DNA from: Ignavibacteriota bacterium
GTDB lineage: Bacteria; Bacteroidota; Ignavibacteria; Kapaibacteriales; UBA2268
Direction: 5' to 3'
Length of the DNA: 35,763 nucleotides
Assembly: GCA_020437395.1 (NCBI GenBank)
Contig: JAGQWJ010000014.1
Coordinates: 1-35,763, forward strand
How positions within the stretch are numbered: the first letter of the stretch is position 1; every line of letters begins with the position of its first letter. The notes under the pieces were generated by a model that was not told the DNA's origin, did no database searches, and worked only from the letters and a program-made list of their open reading frames with translations. This document shows positions 9,787 to 17,364 of this stretch, piece by piece. Both the position numbers and the translations under genes were made by a program.

Positions 9787-9877
9787 TATATTTGTAGAAG
9801 TCAAATGGGTTTTCCACAAAATCATTTTGACAACTACAGGTCAGAAAGAACGACTTTCGTTTTTTCTGACTTTTTTT
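9787..9877 (+). ncRNA. Candidate small structured RNA ending in an intrinsic terminator
   Basis: Hairpin 1 (9793-9838) has an outer stem TGTAG/CTACA, a symmetric AA/AA internal loop and an inner stem GTCAAATG/CATTTTGAC with a one-base bulge. Hairpin 2 (9840-9870) is a 14-bp stem with one G-T pair and a CTT loop, followed by T7 (9871-9877). The U-tract and the G-U pair favour the plus strand; on the minus strand that pair becomes A-C. TATATTTG at 9787-9794 fits a -7 box and would start transcription near 9800, giving an RNA of about 78 nt, but no good -33 box is seen. Alternatively the structure sits in the 5' leader of the minus-strand gene at 9746. No known RNA family was recognised. Confidence 0.4.
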
Positions 9878-9986
9878 ATAATATAATTCTTATTCTTCCA
9901 CTCTTTTAGCCTCCCGTTGAGTGGTGCTTTGTTGATGGATTCATTTAACAAAACAATTTACAAATATCGTCTAATTTGGTTTGTAT

Positions 9987-9994
9987 CAAACATA
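9987..9994 (-). promoter_or_regulatory. Possible -7 promoter box at the edge of the CATAA array
   Basis: On the minus strand the junction of the array with unique DNA reads TATGTTTG, an exact TAnnTTTG match and the same octamer used by the initiator tRNA promoter. The array itself fills the positions where the spacer and -33 box would be, and it contains no TTTG. Transcription would start near 9980 and give a leader of about 230 nt for the cysteine-rich gene. The match is seen directly; use as a promoter is inference. Confidence 0.4.
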
Positions 9995-10063
9995 ACATAA
10001 CATAACATAACATAACATAACATAACATAACATAACATAACATAACATAACATAACATAACAT
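9991..10063. repeat. Tandem pentanucleotide repeat (CATAA)14 plus CAT
   Basis: Fourteen perfect CATAA units plus a partial unit, 73 bp, with no interruptions. Perfect short repeats of this length are prone to slippage and may vary in copy number between cells. On the minus strand the repeat (TTATG) is open in all frames, but no longer reading frame is attached, so a coding role is unlikely. Confidence 0.97.
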
Positions 10064-10159
10064 CCAAATTTATTTTACAAAACAAGCATTTTTTATTCAC
10101 AATTGCATACAAATGTTACATCTAGAGTTAGAATGGTTTGGATTAGTAACAGATTGGGG

Positions 10160-10179
10160 CAAGGGAACAAGTTCCCTTG
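10160..10179. repeat. Perfect 20-bp inverted repeat downstream of the gingipain-like gene
   Basis: CAAGGGAAC and GTTCCCTTG flank an AA centre. It lies 65 bp past the stop of the minus-strand gene ending at 10245. There is no T-tract on either side, so it is not a typical intrinsic terminator. It could be an mRNA 3'-end stabiliser or a protein-binding site. Confidence 0.6.
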
Positions 10180-10244
10180 TTGTGTAAGAATTGAATTACT
10201 TTGGTAAAAAGGGTTTATAGATGAATTAAATATCTTACTTTCCC

Positions 10245-11975
10245 TTATTTTATAATCACCCCATTCCCCAAATATAGGAACCGACCTGACTTATTTTCTA
10301 CTTTGATTATTGGTCTTACTATTCTGGTCGAATTAACATCTGATTGATCCAACTCATCTATATTTATAGTGAAATCTTTATTCGTACTTTCTTCGAAGTA
10401 TTGGGTTGTTACTATTTTACGGCTAGTCAAAAGCTGATAGCCGTAAATTTGAGACTCATTTTTAACTTTGACATAAATGCCCCGAATTGTACTTTCATCT
10501 TCAATTCTTGATGCTGAACTTAGTGGTGACTCATTTATCAAACTAAGCGTTGGGTCACCCATAAGGGCAATATGCACTCCCCCGTTGTAAATTACAGAGG
10601 GATAGACGTACTCAGAGCGATTATTTTGTGTGCTGATCAATGCTTCACCGAAAGTCTCGCCTAAACCAAGTTTGAAATAGGTCCAAAATGGACGAGTACC
10701 CCATACAGCGGTCAAGGCCATTGGTTTCGTAGCTATTACAGACCGCAGTAAATTGTTTTCGAAATCCCAATCTACATTATAGGAGCCAAAAATCATATTG
10801 TGAATTGCTTTATAACCAGTTTTAGCAATGTCTTCTGCATAAATAGCATCATAAATATTGTCAAAAGCCCCACTTGCATTTGCATAGACCATAGTATAGG
10901 AATTTTGGGTTAGTTCATTTTTTACAGGCATCTCGACTACATTATCCCTTCCGAATAGTGCTGTAAGATTGTTCCAACCATCTGCGGCATAACCTGCTTG
11001 CCGAGAATCGAATCCGTCATAGAGGATGCCATCATTATCGGCATTTATCAAACCATTTCGATAATCAATATTCTTCTGTAAATAATTGTTAATTAATTCA
11101 GATTCAGTTTCTTCAAAAAAAGTTAGATTAGAAAAATCTATTCTACCAACAGCTAACTCTGCCCTATTCGGAATAAAAGAATCATCCCATTTACCGTCAT
11201 TAATAAAATTGTGCTGTCTTGGAAACGCAGATTTATCATTTGTAACTTCGTTGTCAGTCCAATCTCTTGTATCTAAATCGCCATAGAAAACGTCAGAAGG
11301 ATACGCCCCTTTATGAGGTAGTGGGTTATCATCGCCGTGCCCATCTGGTGCTATATTACCTGAATAAGGCACTGCCACTCTACCAATAATTAGAATTGAT
11401 TCTAAACTATTATTCGATTCGTAAATTGACTTTATCATTGCCTTGTTAGATAGTACTGCTTTTGCGTTGAATTTCTCTGCTCTTGGTACGTATCTAACAA
11501 TAGCTTTCCAACCCTGTTTTTCTAATACTTCAATATAAGTGTACAATTTATCTTTAATATTATTATTAAGTGAGTTATCTACGATAATTAATAATAATCT
11601 CAAATCTTTTTTTACTAAATCCACATCCCAAGCAAGAGCTTTATATGCACTGGTGGAAAGCAACTCACCATCGTCACTGAAAATTTTTTCTACTTTGTAT
11701 TCTGTTATTTGATTATAAAAGGGATCCAAATCAGAAAAAGTATTAGCTCCACCGCTGACTTCTGCTATTTTATCGAACTTACCGGTCTCATAGAGTCTTT
11801 TGTAAATCACATATCTATTAGCTGTTGTATCGTTTTGCCAACTCAGAACAACTTGAGGGGCAAACCCTGTATCATCGATTATTGTTTCTATCATAACAGA
11901 ATATTGCTTTGCATCTTGGGCTGATGTAACACAAAACACAAATAAAAATAATAGAATCAATCGTAGCATTTTCAT
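10245..11975 (-). CDS. Secreted gingipain-like (C25-fold) protein, probably non-peptidase
   Basis: 576 residues with a signal peptide (LRLILLFLFVFCVTSAQ). An Ig/FnIII-like segment (about 40-110: VVLSWQND, YVIYKR) precedes a region resembling C25 peptidases. Shared features are ILIIGRVAVPYSG, YPSDVFYGDLD, AELAVGRIDF followed by NNYLQKNIDYRNG, and the later IFGSYNVDW, LTAVWGTRPF and GLGETFGEAL. The site expected to carry the catalytic cysteine reads AVWG, and the only cysteine in the whole protein is in the signal peptide. It therefore cannot be a cysteine protease. No YPNP or GxY-type T9SS tail is evident. A second in-frame ATG lies two codons in. Its neighbours are other secreted proteins. 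Confidence 0.75.
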   Translation of the reverse strand: MKMLRLILLFLFVFCVTSAQDAKQYSVMIETIIDDTGFAPQVVLSWQNDTTANRYVIYKRLYETGKFDKIAEVSGGANTFSDLDPFYNQITEYKVEKIFSDDGELLSTSAYKALAWDVDLVKKDLRLLLIIVDNSLNNNIKDKLYTYIEVLEKQGWKAIVRYVPRAEKFNAKAVLSNKAMIKSIYESNNSLESILIIGRVAVPYSGNIAPDGHGDDNPLPHKGAYPSDVFYGDLDTRDWTDNEVTNDKSAFPRQHNFINDGKWDDSFIPNRAELAVGRIDFSNLTFFEETESELINNYLQKNIDYRNGLINADNDGILYDGFDSRQAGYAADGWNNLTALFGRDNVVEMPVKNELTQNSYTMVYANASGAFDNIYDAIYAEDIAKTGYKAIHNMIFGSYNVDWDFENNLLRSVIATKPMALTAVWGTRPFWTYFKLGLGETFGEALISTQNNRSEYVYPSVIYNGGVHIALMGDPTLSLINESPLSSASRIEDESTIRGIYVKVKNESQIYGYQLLTSRKIVTTQYFEESTNKDFTINIDELDQSDVNSTRIVRPIIKVENKSGRFLYLGNGVIIK

Positions 11976-12064
11976 AAATTCTTTTTAAATTATATTATTA
12001 TTATTTCTAATATGACAATATTTTTACTTTTCTGTTACATTTTTTGATTGAATTCTATATTAAA

Positions 12065-12463
12065 ATGAATAAAAATTCGGATTGTATAACGCAAGGAATC
12101 AGAGTGATGGTTGATCCAGAGTATATTCCGGGTGAGTTAGTCTCTGCAAATGGTAAATATTTATTTTCTTACAGAGTAAGGATTATAAATGAAGGAGAAT
12201 TACCGGCACAGCTAATATCAAGGCATTGGATAATAATAAATTCAGAAGGGAAAGCAGAAAATGTTATAGGTGAAGGGGTTATAGGAAGACAACCAAAGCT
12301 GAACCCTGGTGATGAGTTCAAATACACAAGTTATTGCCCTTTGGATACACCTTGGGGTACTATGGAAGGGACATTTTTAATGATACGAAATGATGGAAGT
12401 GAGTTTAATGCTAAGATTGAAAGATTTTATCTTGTATCACCAGAAGCAGCAAATGAAGGATAA
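12065..12463 (+). CDS. apaG: ApaG family protein
   Basis: 132 residues of a fibronectin-III-like beta-sandwich typical of ApaG. Seen motifs are ITQGIRVMVDPEYIPGE, YLFSYRVRIINEG, AQLISRHWIIIN, GEGVIGRQPKLNPGDEFKYTSYCPL and GTMEGTFLMI, which span the whole family. The family was linked to Co/Mg resistance phenotypes in enterics; its molecular role is uncertain. ATG at 12065 is chosen over an in-frame TTG at 12044 because the family begins near this point. It is the first gene of a packed unit: the permease gene starts 3 bp after its stop. The secreted-protein gene to the left is divergent. Confidence 0.93.
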   Translation: MNKNSDCITQGIRVMVDPEYIPGELVSANGKYLFSYRVRIINEGELPAQLISRHWIIINSEGKAENVIGEGVIGRQPKLNPGDEFKYTSYCPLDTPWGTMEGTFLMIRNDGSEFNAKIERFYLVSPEAANEG

Positions 12464-12466
12464 TTT

Positions 12467-13237
12467 ATGATAAGTAGGTTAGGTAGATTGATAATTGGTT
12501 TCATCCGAGAGATTGGACAAATAACATTGCTAATGGGCAAGATTTTGAAATATGTACCTCGTATTGGAAAAGATAGAACATTAGTATTAGAGCAAATGAG
12601 CATAGTTGGGTCTGACTCGTTGCCTTTAGTAGTGCTAATTGGATCATTCACTGGTGCAATAGCGGCACTTCAAGCAACTAATCTATTTGATAAATTCAAT
12701 CTGATAGGGATAGCTACTCCATTCCTTGGTTCTTCTATTGCTACAGTAGTGTTCACTGAACTTACGCCAGTACTTACAGCTATAGTAATAGCTGGTAGAG
12801 TAGGTGGAGCGATGGCTGCTCAACTAGGTACTATGAAAGTGACTGAGCAAATAGATGCACTCGAAATGATGGCAATAGACAGAAATCGTTATCTAGCTAT
12901 GCCTAGAGTTATATCAGCATTAGTTATGATGCCTATATTAGCTGTATTCTCAAATGTAGTAGCTATATTGGGAGGGTTTATATTAACTGCTGCTAAGTTC
13001 GATTTCTCTGCATTTACTTTTTTCGATTCCATCAGAGTATATTTTATTGCATTTGATGTATTTATAGGGCTATTCAAATCGCTAGTCTTCGGTGGAGTAA
13101 CAGCTCTGATTGGGGTGCACGTTGGTTTTACTACAACAGGCGGAGCAGAAGGGGTTGGGAAAAGTACTGTTCGTGCTTTTACTATGTCGGCTGCAACAAT
13201 TTTGATTTTAGACGCATTATTTGGGTACTTAATATGA
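12467..13237 (+). CDS. mlaE: MlaE-family ABC transporter permease
   Basis: Inner-membrane permease of 256 residues, the usual family length. The membrane-spanning parts are separated by the MlaE signature: ELTPVLTAIVIAGRVGGAMAAQLGTMKVTEQIDALEMM, then YLAMPRVISAL. In known systems MlaE works with ATPase MlaF and the MCE protein MlaD to move phospholipids between the inner and outer membranes. Neither partner is adjacent here: the next gene is a tRNA methyltransferase whose start overlaps this stop by 4 nt. The protein is either an orphan permease or its partners lie elsewhere in the genome. Confidence 0.92.
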   Translation: MISRLGRLIIGFIREIGQITLLMGKILKYVPRIGKDRTLVLEQMSIVGSDSLPLVVLIGSFTGAIAALQATNLFDKFNLIGIATPFLGSSIATVVFTELTPVLTAIVIAGRVGGAMAAQLGTMKVTEQIDALEMMAIDRNRYLAMPRVISALVMMPILAVFSNVVAILGGFILTAAKFDFSAFTFFDSIRVYFIAFDVFIGLFKSLVFGGVTALIGVHVGFTTTGGAEGVGKSTVRAFTMSAATILILDALFGYLI

Positions 13238-13908
13238 TAGATTGGGGAAAATACCCTCTTCCTGATAGATACAGACACCATCTATCAGCTAATAATTATT
13301 TTTCGCTTAAAGAATTGAAACACGAACCATTCAATTATCCTCCATTGTACAAAAACGTAGATTGGAAAAAACACTATGCTGACGGTAATCCTCCTAAATA
13401 TATAGACATCGGTTGCGGATTCGGTTGGTTTGCTATGGATTATTCTACATTGGTTGACCAAAACGTATTAGGCATTGAAGTACGTGAGAAGGCAGTCAAT
13501 TATGCAAAAAATGTTATCGAATCCGAAAAACTTAATAATATGGAGGTCTTTTGGTATAGTGTAGTAAATGGGTTAGATTTCATAGAAAAAGAGAGCATTG
13601 AAAAAATTTTTTATTTCTTCCCAGATCCTTGGTTTAAGAAAAAACATTACAAAAGAAGGGCTTTCGATATTGAATTTTTGAAGTTTTGTTTTGAAGTTCT
13701 CGATATTGGTGGAGAGCTATTGCTACAAACAGATATAGAAGAAGTCCAACAATATCATTTGGATACACTATCAGAATTCGGTAAATTTGATTACAGAACA
13801 GTTAGTTTGGATGAACCGTGGGAATATCCAACGACAAATAAAGAAAAAGATTGTTTAAAAAATGGCTACCAATACTATAGGATAGTAGCAACAAAAAATG
13901 TTCGGTGA
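13234..13908 (+). CDS. trmB: tRNA (guanine-N7)-methyltransferase (TrmB-like)
   Basis: Expected to make m7G46 in tRNA using S-adenosylmethionine. 224 residues. The SAM-binding loop DIGCGFG lies at 58-64, the acidic end of the next strand is LGIEVREKA, and the family signature YFFPDPWFKKKHYKRR lies at about 127-142. A later segment (LLLQTDIEEV) also fits. The N-terminal 50 residues differ somewhat from the best-known TrmB proteins. The start overlaps the permease stop (ATGA), and its end overlaps the channel gene by 11 nt. Confidence 0.9.
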   Translation: MIDWGKYPLPDRYRHHLSANNYFSLKELKHEPFNYPPLYKNVDWKKHYADGNPPKYIDIGCGFGWFAMDYSTLVDQNVLGIEVREKAVNYAKNVIESEKLNNMEVFWYSVVNGLDFIEKESIEKIFYFFPDPWFKKKHYKRRAFDIEFLKFCFEVLDIGGELLLQTDIEEVQQYHLDTLSEFGKFDYRTVSLDEPWEYPTTNKEKDCLKNGYQYYRIVATKNVR

Positions 13909-14791
13909 TAATTCCAAATATCTAGAAGCATTAATAGAAAATGCAAGTATAGAGTTAGCTGAGAGACTAATGTTTACTTTCATTTTCTTAACTATTGTTT
14001 GGGTTGTCCGAAAAATAATTTTACGTTTTGTTCAGAAAAAAGCAACGAAAGAAAGAACAAAATTCGTCTGGAATAAGTACAGTTACTACGTATTTTTTGC
14101 ATTATCACTGATAATTATATTTGATTTATGGTTCAAAGGTTTCAATAATGTTCTGACACTTTTTGGACTAATTGCTGCTGGAATAGCCTTCGCTCTCAAA
14201 GAGCCAATAGTTAATTTATTTGGATGGGTCTATATAGTTTGGCGTGGACCAATCAAGACCGGTGACCGAATAGAAATAGACAACCATTATGGCGATGTTA
14301 TTGAAATTACACCTTTCCACTTCGATATGTTCGAAATTCGTAATTGGATAGATGGTGACCTTTACACAGGTAGGATTATATCAATACCAAACGCAAAAGT
14401 CTTCAATTACGCTAATTCAAACTATAGTGCCGGTTACAAATCTATTTGGAATGAGACAAAGGTAACTATCACTTTTGAAAGCGATTGGAAAAAGGCAAAA
14501 GAAATAATATTTGAAATAGCCAAAGAAAATAGTAATTACCAAGATACCCAAGCTACATTCGATGCATATAAGACAATGCGAGCTCATGAAATATTCAATG
14601 TAGAGTTTGAGCCGACTGTCTTCACTCGAATCGCTCCTAATGGTGTAGAATTAAGAGTTCGCTATTTCTGTAGTATATATAATCGTACTAGGAGTGAGGC
14701 CGCTATTTCAGAAGCTATATTAGAAAAGTTTAATGCTGAACCAACCATCAAATTCGCATACCCCACTACTAGGTTCTATACAGATGAGTGA
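13898..14791 (+). CDS. Small-conductance mechanosensitive channel (MscS family)
   Basis: 297 residues. Three hydrophobic segments (about 23-40, 62-78 and 84-105) precede the beta domain. The pore-lining region is GLIAAGIAFALKEPIVNLFGWVYIVWRGPIKTGDRIEI, followed by GDVIEITPFHFDM and IPNAKVFN as in MscS. The channel releases solutes during hypo-osmotic shock. It is the last gene of the apaG-mlaE-trmB-mscS unit, overlapping trmB by 11 nt. The N-terminus is short, as in compact MscS members. Confidence 0.92.
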   Translation: MFGDNSKYLEALIENASIELAERLMFTFIFLTIVWVVRKIILRFVQKKATKERTKFVWNKYSYYVFFALSLIIIFDLWFKGFNNVLTLFGLIAAGIAFALKEPIVNLFGWVYIVWRGPIKTGDRIEIDNHYGDVIEITPFHFDMFEIRNWIDGDLYTGRIISIPNAKVFNYANSNYSAGYKSIWNETKVTITFESDWKKAKEIIFEIAKENSNYQDTQATFDAYKTMRAHEIFNVEFEPTVFTRIAPNGVELRVRYFCSIYNRTRSEAAISEAILEKFNAEPTIKFAYPTTRFYTDE

Positions 14792-14857
14792 GGTCTTTGT
14801 TTTCTTCTTGACTTTTTGTAATTTAACCAATTATTAATGCTTCAACTAGTGATGAAT

Positions 14858-17230
14858 ATGAGAAAATTAATATTAATAATTAGTATGCTCTTAACTTTAA
14901 CACTCTATTCGCAAGAATGGGAAAATATATCTCGACTGAATGAGAATATTGGTGGGCCTAGTGGCTTTTTGAGTGATGGAAAGAATTTATACTTAATTAG
15001 CTACTACGAGACTGATTTGGTTCTTAATAAGTCAACTGACAAAGGTCAATCTTGGTTTGAGCAATATAGAGTTGAGACAAGAAGTAAATTTGGAACAATC
15101 TATCGTGCTAGAAATGCTGTCCTGACGGATAAAGATTATATTTACGTCACTTTCTCAGATTTACAATCTATTGCTAAAAGTACAGATGGAGGTAAAACTT
15201 TCGAAATGAAAGATATAGGTCCAGGACCTAGCTTCTATCAAATTTGTATGTATAATAGGAATATCGGTGTAGGAATGTCAGGTAGTGATATATTTATGAC
15301 AACTGATGGATGGGAAACTTATGATAGAATATCAACTTCTTTTAGTAGTACATACTATAACCCAATATTTATAAATGAACATACTGTTCAATTTGCTTCT
15401 GATAGGGCTAATCTTATAGTTCTAGTGAATTTTGACTTGAATAACAAACTATGGGATATAGTTTATGAATTCCCTAAAGAAGTAGATTTTACTTTTCTAG
15501 ATTTGAAATATACTAGAAACGGATTGGGGTTCTTAGCCGGGTTACGAAGAAATGGGAAAGGTGATAGAGCAACTGATGTTATGTATCAATCAACTGATTA
15601 TGGTAAATCTTGGTTTAAGACCATAGACCAAGATGTAGAGCCACAATGGGGATTTGATAATGTTTCATTTAATGACACATTGAATGGATTTGTTACAGGT
15701 CAATTCGGTAAAATAATGATGACAAATGACGGTGGTAAGAATTGGGATTATGTGCAGGATTTGGATTTTTATGTAGGAAGTGATTCTACTTACGGCCCCC
15801 ATACAACAGAGATACTTTGGATGGAAGATAAACCCTATATAATGTCTGGATTTAGAAATCTATACAGCATAGACACAGACTATTATAAAATATATGATAA
15901 ATATAAAATAACTGGTAAAGTCTTTAACAATGGTGCATCCGTATATGCACCTTTGAGGATTGATAATCTAGTTAAATACACATTAGATGACGGAAGCTTT
16001 GAATTTGATAAAATGCCAACTAAGAAGTACACAGTCACCCCAAAACCTTCTGATTATTTTAGCTTCTCACCAGAAAGTCTTGAAGTAGATGTCGTAAACA
16101 GTGATGTGATTGCCGATTTCGAAGCTACTAGAAAAAGATACGATGTAATTGGAAAAATTGACAATAAGATAAATGCTGATATTGATGATTTGAAATTCCA
16201 AATTCAATATAAAACTAGTAATGGTTTTTTATATGTATTAGACACTATAGCAGGGTTAAACAGTGCAAATGAGTTAGAATTAAACAACGTTGTTGCTACA
16301 GAAAATGTTATCATTAGTGTATTAGACGAAGATGCAGAATATAAGGTTATACCTAGCGAATATAAAATAGATTTGAATCAAGATACAGTTTTGCACTTTG
16401 AAATACTTGATAAAGACAAAAACTTTACTATAAGTGGTTGTGTAAAAATAAATGGAAAGGGAATAGGAGAAGTAAGTATTATATTATTTGGTAAAGAACA
16501 GCAATTAGTACATACAGATTCGGATGGTAATTTTAGATTTTACAATTTAGATTCTGGTTATTGTAGTATATATCAGAACGCCGCTAACTCTACAGGGAAA
16601 GAATTTAATCCTAGATCGGGGTATAGTCATTTTTATGTTTCTGATCATATAGAGAATAAAGACTTTTTAAGTAGTAGTTTTGAATATTCAAGAATAAGAG
16701 GTAAAGTAACAGATAGAAATGGTAGGGGAATACCGAATATCAGAATATTACCTTTTGATAATTTTGATTTACCTAATATTGATACATTTGGTGTTCGAAC
16801 AAGATTTGATGGACGTTATACAAGCGGCTTTTTCAATGTAAATTCGTTCCCTGAATCTTTTTATCTTAGCTTAAGTAATAAATATAACTATAGCCCACAA
16901 TATAATATTGTTGATAAAGATAAAAAACTTGATGGTTACGACTTCGTAATTGATACAGTTATAAGTAGTGTACCTTATCGACTAACTAAACCAATCAATA
17001 TATATCCGAACCCAGCTAAAGACAAGATAAACCTTGATTTATCAAGCATAGGAATGCAAGTCAGTTCGATCTCAATATTTAATATTGATGGGAAATTAGT
17101 CAGGAAGGATGAAAATATATATGAAAGTCTGAAGACTTTCGATACATCAACGCTAATAAAAGGCACTTACTATATTCAACTTGATATTGTAGGTGGATTA
17201 GTAGATAGATATACTTTTGTGAAAGAATAA
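14858..17230 (+). CDS. Large secreted Asp-box/CNA-like protein with T9SS sorting domain
   Basis: About 790 residues from the ATG at 14858 (RKLILIISMLLTLTLYSQ signal peptide); in-frame ATGs also lie at 14837 and 14852. The N-terminal half has Asp-box repeats (KSTDKGQSW, KSTDGGKTF, QSTDYGKSW, MTNDGGKNW), a propeller. Then come carboxypeptidase-regulatory-like beta modules: KITGKVFNNGASVYAPLRI, FTISGCVKINGKGIGEVSI and RIRGKVTDRNGRGIPNIRI, each followed by a D-G-x-F/Y turn. The end is a T9SS type A domain (INIYPNPAKDK, then KGTYYIQLD and a tail ending TFVKE). No enzyme site was recognised; adhesion or surface structure is likely. It stands alone, 66 bp after the channel gene stop. Confidence 0.85.
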   Translation: MRKLILIISMLLTLTLYSQEWENISRLNENIGGPSGFLSDGKNLYLISYYETDLVLNKSTDKGQSWFEQYRVETRSKFGTIYRARNAVLTDKDYIYVTFSDLQSIAKSTDGGKTFEMKDIGPGPSFYQICMYNRNIGVGMSGSDIFMTTDGWETYDRISTSFSSTYYNPIFINEHTVQFASDRANLIVLVNFDLNNKLWDIVYEFPKEVDFTFLDLKYTRNGLGFLAGLRRNGKGDRATDVMYQSTDYGKSWFKTIDQDVEPQWGFDNVSFNDTLNGFVTGQFGKIMMTNDGGKNWDYVQDLDFYVGSDSTYGPHTTEILWMEDKPYIMSGFRNLYSIDTDYYKIYDKYKITGKVFNNGASVYAPLRIDNLVKYTLDDGSFEFDKMPTKKYTVTPKPSDYFSFSPESLEVDVVNSDVIADFEATRKRYDVIGKIDNKINADIDDLKFQIQYKTSNGFLYVLDTIAGLNSANELELNNVVATENVIISVLDEDAEYKVIPSEYKIDLNQDTVLHFEILDKDKNFTISGCVKINGKGIGEVSIILFGKEQQLVHTDSDGNFRFYNLDSGYCSIYQNAANSTGKEFNPRSGYSHFYVSDHIENKDFLSSSFEYSRIRGKVTDRNGRGIPNIRILPFDNFDLPNIDTFGVRTRFDGRYTSGFFNVNSFPESFYLSLSNKYNYSPQYNIVDKDKKLDGYDFVIDTVISSVPYRLTKPINIYPNPAKDKINLDLSSIGMQVSSISIFNIDGKLVRKDENIYESLKTFDTSTLIKGTYYIQLDIVGGLVDRYTFVKE

Positions 17231-17306
17231 TCTTATAAGTTTAATACAATTTGTAAAACTTCCAACTAAATAATCCCCACTTTATAGCCATTTAAGTATT
17301 TTTACT

Positions 17307-17314
17307 TATTTTTG
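17307..17314 (+). promoter_or_regulatory. Possible -7 box upstream of lpxC/fabZ
   Basis: TATTTTTG matches TAnnTTTG and would start transcription about 45 nt before the lpxC ATG. The -33 partner is poor: TTTA at 22 nt spacing. Confidence 0.3.
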
Positions 17315-17364
17315 AGGATTGGTGTTTTATCAATTCTTCATTATTTTTTTACGGCACTTAGTTG

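Larger units (their letters stand above)
9756..10244. other. 489-bp intergenic region between two minus-strand secreted-protein genes
   Basis: No credible coding sequence was found. The region holds the hairpin pair at 9793-9877, the CATAA array at 9991-10063 with a possible minus-strand promoter at its edge, and a 20-bp palindrome at 10160-10179. The rest is A+T-rich sequence without other visible structure. Confidence 0.7.

Noticed and set aside
9991..10063. The CATAA array as a CRISPR array or a coding repeat.
   Set aside because: The units are 5 bp with no spacers. The plus strand has a stop in every frame cycle, and the open minus-strand frames end soon after the array without a recognisable protein.
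10245..11975. PorU, the T9SS sortase, which is a C25-family protein.
   Set aside because: The protein is about half the length of PorU and has no cysteine in its mature chain.
12889..13281. A 130-codon minus-strand open frame opposite mlaE.
   Set aside because: It is the antisense shadow of a well-supported membrane protein gene and has no recognisable features of its own.
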